DNA of 64,000 nt from Takakia lepidozioides (GCA_030704615.1 CM060731.1:6758001-6822000); one strand, 5' to 3'. Positions 1-11,300 are shown, numbered from the stretch's first letter. Made by a program: numbers and translations. Notes: generated from the sequence alone by a model not told the origin.

Positions 1-181
1 CTACCAAAGGGAATTCCTCTAGGCCCAAATAGGTGGAGGGTTTAGTGGGAAGCGAAGGGGGGACCGTTATGTCCCGGTGAGCAGCCGAAGCTCCAAGTTG
101 GTCCGGCGGCCAGGTTGGGAGTCAGGCGCGCGCATCAAAGCGAGTAACTATGACTTGAAGGGGAGCTTACCGAAGTGAGGT
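1..181 (+). repeat. 5' LTR of A1, 3' portion only
   Basis: Matches the end of the 3' LTR at 6213-6392. The last bases of the LTR (GCGCGACA in the other copies) are replaced by ACGCGATCG, where the sequence jumps directly into the pre-gag leader. The jump sits in a short GYRCGCGA homology and removes the primer-binding site region that is present at 39273-39300 in copy A2. Confidence 0.9.
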
Positions 182-210
182 ACGCGATCGTCTTTGGGAT
201 TGGCCTCATC

Positions 211-2517
211 ATGGGGTCGGGCAAGCCGAAGCGAAAGCGGAACGGCCCAAAAGATGATGATCCCAGTGAGCCCGATGGGGGCGACGTGTCACCGAGGCGG
301 CCGTTTGAGGAAGCGATGCATGTTTCCGAAAACGAGGGCGCTCAAGAGCGGGAGGAATCCGAGGAGTCGGAGCCCGAGGAATCCTTGAGAGCTCCGACAA
401 ACCAAGAGATGCCTCCCATGCCGGCAGCCTTTTGGGAAGGGTTGTTGGCGCAGTTTGGCGGGACGTTGAAAGACGTGTTGAAGGCGGCTAATGCCACTTC
501 CACTAAGGCAAAGTTTAAGGTGAAGCCTAAGGAACCCGGCACCTTCGAGGGCGTCCGAAATCGGAAGGCACTCAACACCTGGCTCTTGGAGCTGGAGCAG
601 TACTTCCGGGCGGCCAAGTTGAGTGACGAGGATCGCGTGGAAGTGGCTCCCACCTATTTGAGGGGCTATGCTCAACAATGGTGGCAAAAACGCCTTCACG
701 ACCGAGGTCCAAGTCCGGAAACCTTGAACTGGAGTGGGTTCAAGGAATTGATGAAGAGACAGTTTGTGCCCCTCAACGCGTCCTGGCTTGCCCGAGACAA
801 GATGAGGAATTTGAAGCAAACAGATGACATTCGGGGGTATGTCCAAGCTTTCAATGTGCTGTTGCTCGAAGTCGCGGACATGGCAGAACCAGAAATGGTC
901 TTCAACTTTGTGGCGGGACTGGCCCCGTGGGCCAGGCGGAAGTTGGAGGAGAAGCCACCCAAGACTTTGAACGAGGCAATTGAGAGGGCTGAATGTTTCT
1001 CGGATGTCCCTAGGGGTGAGAGACAAGGCCGTACGGAGCTGAACCACAAGAAGACCCGGCGGGAAGGTGACTCCTTCCGACCGGAAAAGAAGTGGGATAG
1101 GCCACGCGGCGACAATGGCACGTGGAAATCGAAGGGAGGGCCTTCACACGTCAAGGCAGCACCCGGTGCTTCGAAAGGAAAAGCGGGTGGAGCGGCTTAT
1201 GGCGGACAGAAGGCGACCTTTGATGGAGTGTGTTTCAATTGCGGGGAGCCCGGGCACATGGCCAAGAAGTGCACGAAGCCCCGGCAATTGAACATGACTC
1301 GGGCGACCACGGAGCTGTCGGAAGATACCATCAGTCGCTTGGTGGAAGTGGTGGTCGCCAGGACTTGCAAGGTAGGCAAATTTTCTTGTGAGTTGTATCA
1401 GGAAACTGGCGCCTTACGAAAAGGGAGTCAGTTATTGTTCGTGGATGGGATAATATCCGGAACTAATGTGTCGTTGTTGGTGGACACAGGAGCGTCGCAC
1501 TCCTTCATGACACCGGCAACGGCACAAAAGCTGGGACTCCCGACAAGTGACGTGGGGGCCTCTATTGAGGTGCGTTCTGCCAAAGGAGAACCACAGTTGG
1601 CGACGAGGTTGGCGTTTGATGTTCTTCTTCAACTGGGGAGTTGGGAGGGACGTGAGAACTTCACCATCTGCGAGATCGATGGAGTAGATCTCATTTTGGG
1701 GATGACCTTTTTGAGCAAATCCGGAGCGTTCATAGATGGCCGCAAGAGAGTAGTCACGCTGCCATGTGGGAATGGTGGCAAGGTCTTACGAGTGTCGGAA
1801 ACGCCCAAATCCGTGGGAGGGCGAATAAACCTTCTGTCAGCAAGGGAGTGGGCCGTGGAGGAGGCACACGAACCCCAGTTTTTGCTTTACGTTAGAGAAG
1901 TGAAGGGAGAAGGCGATGGGGAGCCGAGCCCAGATTGGATCAAGGGGATTTTGGAGAAATACCAGGATGTGATGCCGGAGGATTTACCAAGCGGCTTGCC
2001 ACCGCGAAGAGGAGTTGACCACAAGATTGAGGTGATACCGGGAACGGAACCGCTTGCCAAGGCACCCTACCGGTTGAGCCACAGGGAGTTGGTCGAGCTG
2101 AAGACTCAGCTCAAGGATCTAATGTCAAAGGGGTACATCCGGCCGAGTAAGTCACCTTACGGAGCCCCGGTGCTATTCGCAGACAAGAAGGATGGGACGC
2201 TGCGGATGTGTGTCGATTACAGGGCTCTGAATAAGGTGACTATCAAAAACCGGTACCCTTTGCCAAGGATCGACGACCTCTTCGATCGGTTGGCAGGAAC
2301 GAAGTATTTCAGCCGGATCGATTTGCGCTCCGGCTATCATCAAATTCGGGTGGCGGAAGGAGATGAGGAGAAGACCGCGTGCAGGACAAGGTATGGTTCA
2401 TATGAGTTCTTGGTGATGCCTTTTGGGCTCACCAATGCACCAGCGACATTTAGCACGCTGATGAACAGCCTTTTTCAGGAGTGGTTGGATGACTTTGTGA
2501 TCGTGTACATCGACGAC
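211..2517 (+). pseudogene. A1 gag-protease-RT (5' part of gag-pol, frameshifted at its 3' end)
   Basis: Encodes the capsid-like Gag domain (residues about 90-280, with the QWWQ motif), a CCHC zinc knuckle [14 protein letters not shown] at 1231-1272, an aspartic protease with DTGASHSF at about 1480-1505, and reverse transcriptase up to the catalytic YIDD at 2506-2517. The ATG at 211 is preferred; an in-frame GTG at 175 lies at the deletion junction. A single missing base just after YIDD, relative to copies A2 and A3, throws the frame, and translation would run on out of frame to a stop at 2656-2658. The rest of the polyprotein continues in another frame from 2520. Products would act in cytoplasmic virus-like particles during retrotransposition. 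The Gag start is inferred from conservation of the downstream sequence in all three copies. Confidence 0.9.
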
Positions 2518-2519
2518 TC

Positions 2520-4772
2520 TTGGTGTACTCGAAAACAAAGGAGGAGCACCTGGAGCACCTCAAAAGGGTGTTCCAAAAATTGCGAGAAGGGAAGGTGTAT
2601 GCCAAAGCTTCAAAGTGCGAATTCGGGGTCACGAAAGTGGAGTTCTTGGGGCATGTGATTACACAGGATGGGATCAAAATGGATGACAGAAAGGTGAGGG
2701 CGATCTTGGACTGGGAGCCTCCGACTTCGGTCCCGGGAGTGCGATCCTTCCTAGGACTCGCCTCCTATTACCGGAAGTATGTGAGAAATTTTGCCAAGAT
2801 CGCGGGGCCGCTGTCGGACCTTCTGTGTAAATCTAAAGTCTGGGCATGGAACACCTTTTGTGGCCAAGCTTTTGCTGAATTGAAGCAGCGGATGGCGGAA
2901 GCTCCAGTCTTGCAAATCCCGGAGTTCGATCGTCCGTTCGAGATACATACAGATGCGTCGGACTTCGCGATTGGGGGTGTACTGATGCAAGATGGACGTC
3001 CAGTGGCTTACGAAAGTAAGAAACTGAATGAAGTGGAGCGACGGTGGCCGACGCACGAGAAAGAGATGAAGGCGGTGGTGCACTGTCTTGAGCTTTGGCG
3101 CCACTATGTTGGTTCCAACCCAGTGAAGGTGTTCACGGACAATGTCACGGTGAAGTATTTTGCCACGCAGCCCAAGTTGTCCCCAAAACAACTTAGGTGG
3201 CAGGATACTTTGGCGGTGTTCGACGTGGATATCCAGTACAAACCGGGACGAGACAACGTGGTGGCCGATGCTTTAAGTAGAAAGCAGCAGCTCTTGTTGG
3301 TGTACAAAGGCGAGACCGCGCTCCAAAGGAAGATCTGGAAGGCTTGCCGGAAGGATGAGCTGGCAAAGTCCGTGATGCAAGACTTGAGAATGGGGGTTAA
3401 ATCGCAGTTCCACTTGCAAAATGGGTTGCTCCGGTATAAGCAAAAGCGTCTCTACGTGCCGAAGGGAGGGATCAGAGATAGCCTCTTGAGAGAATGCCAT
3501 GATAGCCCGCTTGCGGGCCACGGCGGAGCCAAGCGCACTGCGGCACTCTTGAAGAAAGGGTATTTCTGGCCCAAACTGAGGGAGGAGGCAGAGGAGTATG
3601 TCAAGACATGCACCACATGCCAACAAAACCGGAGCGAGTACAAAAAGCAAGCGGGGCTGTTACAACCCTTGCCGATTCCAGAGGGGACTTGGGAAAGCGT
3701 CTCGATGGATTTCATGACTGCTATGCCGCTGTCAAAAGGATTTGATGCAATCATGGTGGTGGTGGATAGGTTCAGTAAAATGGGCCATTTCATCCCCACC
3801 AAGGAGACGACAACGGCGCAAGAGACAGGGCGACTTTACTTCGCCCATGTCTTAAAGCATCATGGAGTCTCGAAGGATATTGTCTCGGACCGCGATCCAA
3901 AGTTTACGAGTAAATTTTGGAGGGCACTTTGGAAGAAGATGGGGACGAGGCTGAAGATGAGCACCGCCTTCCGACCTCCGACCGACGGCCAAACAGAAAG
4001 AGTGAATTCCGTAGTGAAGCAGATCTTGCGGAATTATGTGTCGGCAGACAAAACAGACTGGGTGGAACACTTAGACGCGGCAGAGTTCTGTTATAATAAC
4101 ACAGAACATTCCGCAACGGGAGTTTCCCCTTTCGTATTGGTCTATGGAAAAGCACCTCTGGTGCCGACAAGTTGGGCCGCCCAGGCCGTTGAGGAACCGG
4201 CAGTAGCGGCGGTACTGAAAGAACGCGAGCGTTTGTTGAAGCTCGCAAAGTACAACATCGCCAAAGCTAGGAAACGGTATGAAAGGCAGGCGAATCGGAA
4301 ACGGAGGGAGGTGAAGTTTGAGGCAGGCACAGAGGTCTGGTTGAACATCAAGAATTTCCGACTACCTCCGGAAGTGAGTCCGAAGTTCGTACCTCCGTAT
4401 GCGGGTCCCTTTCGCATTCGGAAGGTTATGAATGAGGATGTGTATGAATTGGAGCTACCGGCAAACAGCAAGGTGCACCCAGTATTCCATGTCTCCCTTT
4501 TGAAGCCTTACTTCAAAGATGAAGCACGTCCGAATCGGCATCAAGTGTTGCGTCCGCCACCTATGCTGTTGGATCATAAAAATGAACCTGAGTACGAGGT
4601 AGAGGCAATACTTAAGTCGAGGAGGTTTAAGAACCGAGAAACGGAGTATCTCGTCAAATGGAAGGGCTATCATCATGTGGAGGCATCTTGGGTGCGTGCC
4701 TCAGAAATGGGAAACGCATCCGAGGCGGTTGCAGCTTTCGAAGGGCGACCTCAAAAGCGGAAGAAGCGTTGA
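2520..4772 (+). pseudogene. A1 RT C-terminus, RNase H, integrase, chromodomain
   Basis: Continuation of gag-pol after the 1-bp frameshift, open to the TGA at 4770-4772. It contains the RT thumb, RNase H (HTDASDFAIGG at about 2943-2975, with TDN at about 3136), the integrase zinc-binding HHCC region (about 3495-3630), and the integrase core with its catalytic acids in SMDFMT (about 3705), SDRDPKF (about 3885) and TDGQTERVN (about 3980). A chromodomain with YLVKWKGYHHVEASW (about 4646-4690) is followed by a basic tail QKRKKR. A C-terminal chromodomain marks the chromovirus branch and in that group directs integration to modified histones. Apart from the upstream frameshift no stop is seen, so this copy is close to coding. 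Confidence 0.92.
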
Positions 4773-5686
4773 TGGGGACATCAACCTTGGAGCGTGGGGG
4801 AGGAAATGCATGCTTAGCCCGGTTTAGCTAGCTTAGGAATCCGATTGCAAAAACTTGTATTGTACAAAATGTGCTATAAATGAAATGGATTCCAAATGTT
4901 ATGCTTCCTATTTCGTTTGGAATGGTGATGCATGGTATGGTTGGCTAGTGTGTAGAATGCATGCTAGCTTATAAAAGTGGGAGAGGTAGATTGGGTTAAT
5001 CGTGTGTTTGCGTAGTGCCGAAATCGGGTGACCCCATCCAAGGGGCAAGGAAACTTGCGCCTTCTTTGGGAGTTCACGTGCTAGTGCGCACCTGGCGCGT
5101 GCGCGTACTATAATTGCGCTACCGAGGGGGTTGCCTTGTAGTGCGGGCTAACGCGGAAGCTACGTGCTTCCGTTCACGTACTATAATCGTGTAGCCTCGG
5201 GACGAAGTCGTAGTGCGGCTTCGGCGTGTTCCCGTACCTGAGGCCAGCATTCCAAGGCGGACCCAATTGTAGTGATTGGGGCGCACGGTTGGTTCAAGGT
5301 TATCTTCCTAGTCAAAGAGGGTTCCAGGTGAACCCTTGCTCAAGGTGATGCCAAAAGCGGCATCATGAGCGATCGCAAGCAATGTTGTTGCAATAAGGCG
5401 ATTCGATCCTCGGGGAGGATCGTTCCTTGGCCTTGAAGTAGGCCAAGAAGAGTGCACTGGGAGGAGCTGGGGAGGCTCCACCCTTGGCCGGGACTTGGAG
5501 GAAGTCGGCCGAACTAGCTAGTGGAGAGTAGAGTCAAGTGTGGGGTTTGGTTCTTTGCCATGGGACACCATGGTACGGAAACAAACTCCTTGATGTGGGA
5601 CGCCACAACTTGGATGTTCGTTTCTACAAAATGGACAAGTCGATGAGGACATCGACTCCCTGTTGGTAGGGGTGTGTGTCGCGGCC
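4773..5686 (+). other. Conserved non-coding 3' tail of A1
   Basis: Nine hundred bases between the pol stop and the 3' LTR with no plausible gene. The same segment is kept in A2 (43905-44806) and A3 (54432-55335). It holds a perfect 7-bp-stem hairpin CGGAAGC-TACGT-GCTTCCG (5154-5172) and a degenerate direct repeat beginning CGTACTATAAT at 5104 and 5177 (73 bp apart), each followed by TAGTGCGG. The polypurine tract expected just before 5687 is weak (GGTAGGGGTGTG). Role unknown; packaging, dimerisation or RNA export signals are guesses. Confidence 0.75.
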
Positions 5687-6402
5687 CTTTGCCTTGAGGG
5701 CAGGGGGTCGGGACACATGAGGGGCTGCCCCTGTGGTGGGGGCAGCGGCAGCGATAGGTATGGGGGGCTGAAGCACCCTTGAGTGCCCAAGGCACTCAGG
5801 GAAGCGGAGGCGCTCACTAGGTGGAGCCCCGCACACCGGGTTGCGGTGGGGGTGGCTCCACAAGGGGTGGTGGTAGCTTAGCGGGACTTAGTGGGGGTGG
5901 CATAGGACTCACCATGGGGGCGGAGACCTCGTGGTGGGAGCCGTGGGGAGTCTTGGGACTCATCACGGTCCATAGGGGCCGTGGTGAGCGGGCCAAGACT
6001 CACCGTGACTCATCACCGGGAGTCGAGGGTTTTCGTGGTGGTTCGCCATAAAATGGCATGGCTGGTTGTGAAACCCCTGCGGATAGCTACATAAGTATAT
6101 ATAGGGAGTAGTAACCCCGAGAACGGTGCAAGCCCGTTGGTGACCAAAAACTAGTGAGTAAGCGAGCGAGCCGGAAAGCGACCAAAGAGTGGGGAGCTGT
6201 TCCGGACTGCTATCTACCAAAGGGAATTCCTCTAGGCCCAAATAGGTGGAGGGTTTAGTGGGAAGCGAAGGGGGGACCGTTATGTCCCGGTGAGCAGCCG
6301 AAGCTCCAAGTTGGCCCGGCGGCCAGGTTGGGAGTCAGGCGCGCGCATCAAAGCGAGTAACTATGACTTGAAGGGGAGCTTACCGAAGTGAGGTGCGCGA
6401 CA
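5687..6402 (+). repeat. 3' LTR of A1
   Basis: Begins TGTCGCGGCC and ends GTGCGCGACA, giving the inverted ends TGTCGC/GCGACA. Length 716 bp. A TATA element TATATATAG lies at 6096-6104, which would start transcripts about 270 bp before the LTR end. The boundaries are fixed by comparison with the two complete LTR pairs of A2 and A3. Confidence 0.93.
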
Positions 6403-7174
6403 CATTCTCATTTTCTTCATTGGCAAGTATATCATGAACATGAATTCTTCGCTCAAAGTGTTGACGTAATTGTCAACAACAGATCATTTACATCTTCTTT
6501 TAGTCCGGATCGAAACTGACTGATGAGGTTTTTTTCATTCCAATCGAGGTCGTACGCAAGTTGTCGGAATTCGACAACGTAAATAGAAGCAGGACGTGCT
6601 CTCTGCTGTAGATTTCGCATTTTTGTCTCTGCCACTCGTTTTCTATCGTTCTCTCCGAATGTTGCAGTGAACTCTGACATGAATGCTTCAAAATTGTTTA
6701 GTAAGTGTGAATTGTTTTCCAATAGAGGTGCGAACTAGGATAGAGCAGCGCCTGATAGTTCAGGGTGCCCACGAATCCAACTTAAATACCTTAATTGGGA
6801 TAACGTTGTGGATGTAGTCGTAAAAATAGTCGTATATGTTGAACGAACCCGCGAAACTTTGATCTCGTCTCATCAAATTGTTCAGGCATACTACTATTTG
6901 GTTCTCTCATCGTTTGTTGATGATGTATAGAAGGCATTGTAGTAGAAGCTTGTATTGATGGAAACTCATTGTTTGAATCCTTCAACTCCGAAATTTGTTG
7001 CTGCAAGTTGATTAGTGCGTTGCCGATGTCTTAGGATTGATCGGCTTGTAATTGGGCGGTAGTGTTGCGAACTAGTTCTTGCATCTGGACTTGAAGACTC
7101 TGCAAGGTAGTGACAATCTCTACAAATGTGTCTTCCATCTTGACTAACTAGAAAACAACTCAGTCTCGTCAAAC
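6403..7174 (-). pseudogene. Family B gag remnant (minus strand)
   Basis: Minus-strand Gag of the second Ty3/gypsy family. The start codon is probably at 7138 (reading MEDTF), with an in-frame stop about 35 codons later. The N-terminal part then continues around 7006-6791, and the capsid-like part at 6722-6453 is in another frame (ENNSHLLNNFEAFMSEF, RQLAYDLDWNEKNLISQF). That pattern, with a short basic protein, a QQQI-type coil and the retrotransposon Gag core, fits Ty3/gypsy. The fragment is cut at 6403 by the end of copy A1, so A1 most likely inserted here and the rest of this element is left of the window. Confidence 0.75.
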
Positions 7175-7667
7175 TGTTAATGACAAGAGAGTAATTGACT
7201 CGAACACAATGTACAAGACTAACTGGGCAATGAGACCGATGGGGTCTGAGCAAGACACGATGCATAAGCAAAAATCAAGATGAATTTTATAAAACAAGAA
7301 AATACATTATCAAGACCAAGCGTAAAGTTTATTTGTACCTCAAGATTTTTGTTGGTGAGACTGGGGAGTTCCCACCTGCTATATAAACTAGCTACCTAGG
7401 AACTTTCTTAGGAAGTTTCTCCAACCAAAGGTTGTTTCTTGAGAAGCTACTTTAGTTAAGGGATGTTTCTTAAGAAGCTTCATCACCGCCATAGAGCCAT
7501 CTAGATGAATCGGATTTCTAGAAGGTTCAGGAAGGTTCCTGGAATGTCCTGGGAAATACTTGAATATTAAATGGAATATTTTGAAATGTTCTAGAATGTT
7601 CTGGATCTTGGAAGTTTCTAGAAGTTCTTGGGCTCTTGCTAGATGTTTTTGGGCTATGTCCGTGACA
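7175..7667 (-). repeat. Family B 5' LTR, minus strand
   Basis: Read on the minus strand it begins TGTCACGGACATAGCCC at 7667 and ends at 7175, 493 bp. It matches the plus-strand LTR at 13575-14069 along its length, including the CTAGAA/TTCTAGAA-rich stretch and the TATA-containing segment near 7380. Gag follows directly on the minus strand. Confidence 0.82.
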
Positions 7668-7960
7668 CCAATGATGAAGCTTCTTAAGGAACATCCATTG
7701 GTTGAAGAAGCTTCTCAAGAAACATCCTTTGATTGGAGAAACTCCCTAAGAAAGTTCCTAGATAACTAATATAGGGGAGGCGAGACTGGGTACACCTCAG
7801 TCTCGCCAACACAAGTCTTGAGGTATAATTTAGACTTTGCAGTACCTGGCCTTGGTCAAGTACTCTGTTATTCTATATAAAGTTCATCTTTGATTCTTGC
7901 TCATGCATCGTATCTTGCTCCGACCACGTCGGTCTCATTGCCCATCTATATTAGAAGAAT
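7668..7960 (+). repeat. Family B LTR fragment, plus strand, abutting an inverted copy
   Basis: The 3' half of a family B LTR in the opposite orientation to 7175-7667. It starts inside the LTR (GATGAAGCTTCTTAAG) and runs through the TATA-like region and the CATGCATCGTATCTTGC segment. The full minus LTR terminus touches this truncated plus LTR, which fits the minus element having inserted into an older plus LTR. The right limit is approximate. The interval 7960-8089 shows nothing recognisable. Confidence 0.65.
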
Positions 7961-8089
7961 GAAACGCACAATGGATACATGGGATTGCAAATGACCCTCC
8001 ACACGGTCTGTATTCATTGGAAGAGAGTGACGAATTTTGTTCTTGGAGATAGGAATAAAAACGACTATTCTACTCAATTTTATATCCAA

Positions 8090-8816
8090 TGTCGCGCACT
8101 TCACTTGATAAACTCTCCTTTAAGTCATAGTTACTCGCTTTGATACGCGCACCTAACTCCCAAGCTGGCCGTCGGGCCGACTCGGAGCTTCGGTTGCTCA
8201 CCAGGGCATAACGGTCCCCCTTGCTCCCCCATGAGGCCCTCGAACTATCGGGCCCAGTGGAAATTCCCTTTGGTTGTTGGCAGTCCGGAACAGCTCATCA
8301 CACCTTGGTCGCTTTCAGGCTCGCTTGGTTACTCACTAGCTTTTGGTCACATAACGGGCTTGCACCATTCTCTGGGTTATTACTCCCCTATATATACTTA
8401 TGTAGGTGTCGGTGGGGGTCTCATAAACAACCAAGTCCTCTATGGTGAACCACCACCAAGACCCTCGATTCCCTGTCATGAGTCGCGGTCTTGGCCCACC
8501 TACCACGGCCCCAAGTGGACCGTGGTGAGCCCCAAGACTCCCCACGACTCCCACCACACGGCTTCAGCCCCGTGGTGAGTCCTATATCACCTCCACTACG
8601 ACTCCCTAAGCTACCACCACCCCCACGTGGAGCCCCCCACCGCAACCCTGTTTGAGGGGCTCCACCTAGTGAGCGCCTCCACCTCCTTGAGTGCCTTCGG
8701 CACTCAAGGGTGCCTCAGCCTCCTTTCCTACTGCTGCCGCTGCCCCCACCACAGGGGCAACTCCTCTTGTGTCCCGACCCCCCCTCCCACCCTCAAGGCA
8801 TTAAAGGGCCGCAACA
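8090..8816 (-). repeat. Solo LTR of family A, minus strand
   Basis: Reverse complement of the family A LTR: it starts TGTCGCGCAC at 8090 and ends GGGCCGCAACA at 8816, 727 bp, with no internal region on either side. Solo LTRs normally arise by recombination between the two LTRs of one element and keep the 5-bp duplication. Here the flanks are TCCAA and TCATG, which do not match. Confidence 0.88.
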
Positions 8817-9208
8817 TCATGCAAGCTCATGTCGAGCTGAAGCCTAGAATGCGGACAGCTCCAAAGAGCAAACACCTTCTTAACCTTTCATGTCTGCACC
8901 ATGTCATCGCATGTTATCATTTCTTTGTGTGGTTGCACCACATTTTGCATGTTTACCACAATCTAGATATGTTTCATATAGGCTGAATATTGTGCTTACA
9001 TACTACCAGGACTTCATGAATAATGATGACATCTTCTTACATCAACATGTCCATGAGGTATCACTGTTGCTATGGTCCAAAGGACAAACATACCAACAAA
9101 GTGAATGTGACGGGTCCCAAAGTGAAGTGATGAGGATTTGACGTTGGAGCTGGAACGAGTAAACATCACAAAGGGCTAAGAGAAAGAAATGTGAATATGG
9201 AAAATTAA
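8817..9208. other. Unassigned interval
   Basis: About 390 bases between the solo LTR and the Mutator-like remnant. Short open stretches exist but none resembles a known family. It may hold the degenerate N-terminal part of the transposase remnant that follows. Confidence 0.4.
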
Positions 9209-9821
9209 TTAAATCATACAATCGCGGTTGCCTCTGTTGCTTCAAAGTCCAGCAATGTTATCTTGCGCCAAATATTGAGGTCATCACATTATATTATAAT
9301 AAGATGAAGCACCTTGATATCGTAGGAAAACCCTCACATGGCGGATATGCACAGTTCCACTTCACACGATATGCATATGTTTCACATATTAACGATGAGC
9401 TGAAACAATGGATCATGGAATGCATATGCCGAGGGTTGTCTGTGACGCAAGTTATGATTAAACATAAAGAGCACACCATTATGAACAACTCGGACTTCGG
9501 AGAGGCATGGACACGCGATGATTTCATACTCAAGCAAGGCGTTCGTAACTCTGCTGACAAGCGAGCATTACAACTTTCAAGAAACACGTTGATGATGCTG
9601 AATTTGTTTGTATGTAAGAGACCAAAATTCAGACTCTGTCATCTTCTACAAAAATGAATCGTGTCTTCTACACTTCAGCATTTTGATGGAGATTTGATCA
9701 TCACCATTGGGATCGAGACTCCTTGGTTGAAGAAGGGAATGTTGGAATTAGGCCATGCATGCATGGTTGTTTACGATGCAACATTCGCCACTAATCATCA
9801 AAAGGTCTACCATATTTGATT
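9209..9821 (+). pseudogene. Mutator-like (MULE) transposase fragment
   Basis: One reading frame from about 9209 to 9821, broken by a TGA at 9655-9657. It begins with a cysteine-rich stretch (CLCCFKVQQCY) and a FLYWCH/FAR1-like region with HLDIVGKPSHGG. It continues past the stop with DGDLIITIGIETPW and VVYDATFATNHQK. The DATFxTN motif is the typical start of the MULE transposase catalytic core (first catalytic Asp). The remaining DDE residues and the zinc-finger tail are missing, and no terminal inverted repeats were found, so this is a broken relic. Assignment rests on motif memory, not a search. Confidence 0.6.
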
Positions 9822-9835
9822 ATATGGAGTTATGG

Positions 9836-10640
9836 AAGCATGATAGCATAGTACTTTGTCGATGTAGTCATTGCATGTCCTCAGATAGATTCGGGTCTTC
9901 TCCCTTGGTTGGTAGACCTTTTTGTTGTCTACATTCCTGTCAGACACTGTACCAGTAAACCTTGTGTTTACACATATTATTCCTGTGTCCATCTTTGCAT
10001 TTCCAACCTTTAATGGTCCATTGCACAAAAGTCGTTTGTTTCGCTGGTTCTTTGATGTTCGATTGACATTTTATGCAGTTCCCGTTGTACACGTTGATGG
10101 TGTTCCACCAATGGTTAATGAACGATATTCCAGTCGCTTATATCTTGTCAACCCACAATCAAAGAAATTATCGGCCCCTGTTGAAGTCATCAATGTACGA
10201 CTGTTAGCATCAGGTAACGTTGACCACGAAACTCGACCACTCAAGGTAAAGCTTGTAGATCAAGTATCGCAAATTATTTTCAACGTCATTCAGTCTCCAA
10301 CGAATCCTTAGACTTCCCTGGTTTGTACTCTATAACCCTGACATTGACTGACGATTGCGGAAACAGAAATGCAAAAATATCAAGAGTATTCGACCTCTGT
10401 TTTTGGGATCTAAAGCCTTCATGAGAGCAACAAAAAAGGACGCGACATTTGCACTTATGCAACTCCGATCAAGACTACAACAAACAAATGTACTCAAACA
10501 CTACCCACTCAATATCAAGATTTGAAAGATATTTTTGAGAAGAAAAATGTAGACATATTACCGAAACATAATTTTTATAATTGTGCAATTGAATTAGAAA
10601 AAGAACAAAAACCAACAGAGTGAAGTCGTCATCCGTATCA
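9836..10640 (+). pseudogene. Family B protease/early pol remnant
   Basis: Plus-strand family B sequence. The stretch SAPVEVINVRLLASGNVDH and the RPLKVKLVDQVSQIIFNVI part recur in copy B2 at about 18190-18300 and fall where the aspartic protease lies in other copies. After it comes the RT N-terminal linker (YQDLKDIFEKKNVDILPKH, about 10520-10580). Many stops and frameshifts. The first 300 bp are of doubtful origin. Confidence 0.55.
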
Positions 10641-11300
10641 TATTAAGAAAATACAACGTCATGTGCAAAGTCTGATGCATCTGCTTCCAAGAAAAATGGT
10701 TTGAATGGGTCTGCATGTACGAGAATATGGGCCGTTGTAATAGCATGTTTCAATGAAGTCGTCCTTGAATTCGAATTCATTCGTAATATGTGGATTTTTT
10801 CGAGGTCGATTCAGTTGACTTCATAGCGTCTTGGCAAATGGATCATTCTCCAGTGCTCGCTGAATGTTCTTTATGATCGACGTATTATCATAGGTGATCA
10901 TGGACAGCGTATTGAGTTGGAGATTTATCGTTTTCAACATAATAGATTTTCGTTGGTTGAAAAAGTTCTCCCATTCTTTTGGTGCAAGATACGATCATCA
11001 AGAAAGAGCATCTGGTTTTCCTTGAAGATGTTTGGGGCGGTAGATAATAACAAAATCAAACCTCGTTATGACATACTCCACCTGGCTTGGCGACGATTCA
11101 AAACGGAGCACTCATAGAATACCCGAGGTTTTTGTGGTCGGTGTAGATAGTGACATGATGTTTAGCTCCTTCCAATAAATCGTCACTCCTCAAAAGTATC
11201 GATATTTTGTTAGAAATTCTTTGTCATAGATTTCATAATTGATTTCTGCAACAGAGAATTATCATCATTCGGCCCAATTTATAACTTATCTCAGACGGAG
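10640..11300 (-). pseudogene. Inverted family B RT segment
   Basis: This stretch reads as family B in the opposite direction to its surroundings. It matches 45600-46150 of the minus-strand copy, sharing the phrases CTTCCAAGAA and TGGTTTGAATGGGTCTGCATG. It therefore represents an internal inversion, or a second minus-strand element fused into the plus-strand copy. No coding capacity remains. Confidence 0.6.

Larger units (their letters stand above)
1..6402 (+). mobile_element. Ty3/gypsy chromovirus, family A copy A1 (left edge cut)
   Basis: LTR retrotransposon on the plus strand. Positions 1-181 match 6213-6392 almost base for base, so the window opens inside the 5' LTR; the 3' LTR is complete at 5687-6402. 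Between them lie gag, protease, reverse transcriptase, RNase H, integrase and a C-terminal chromodomain in the order typical of Ty3/gypsy chromoviruses. The body is nearly intact: one 1-bp deletion at the reverse transcriptase active site region is the only coding lesion seen. The primer-binding site found in copy A2 is missing here. The left target duplication lies outside the window; the right flank is CATTC. One base difference was noticed between the visible LTR halves apart from the 5' junction, which suggests a young insertion. Confidence 0.95.

Noticed and set aside
175-210. GTG start for A1 gag
   Set aside because: Plant nuclear genes start at ATG. This stretch lies on a deletion junction and is not shared by A2 and A3; the ATG at 211 is conserved.
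289-1047. 252-codon minus-strand frame opposite A1 gag
   Set aside because: Shadow of the gag frame: its codon pattern is explained by the opposite strand, and no domain is recognised.
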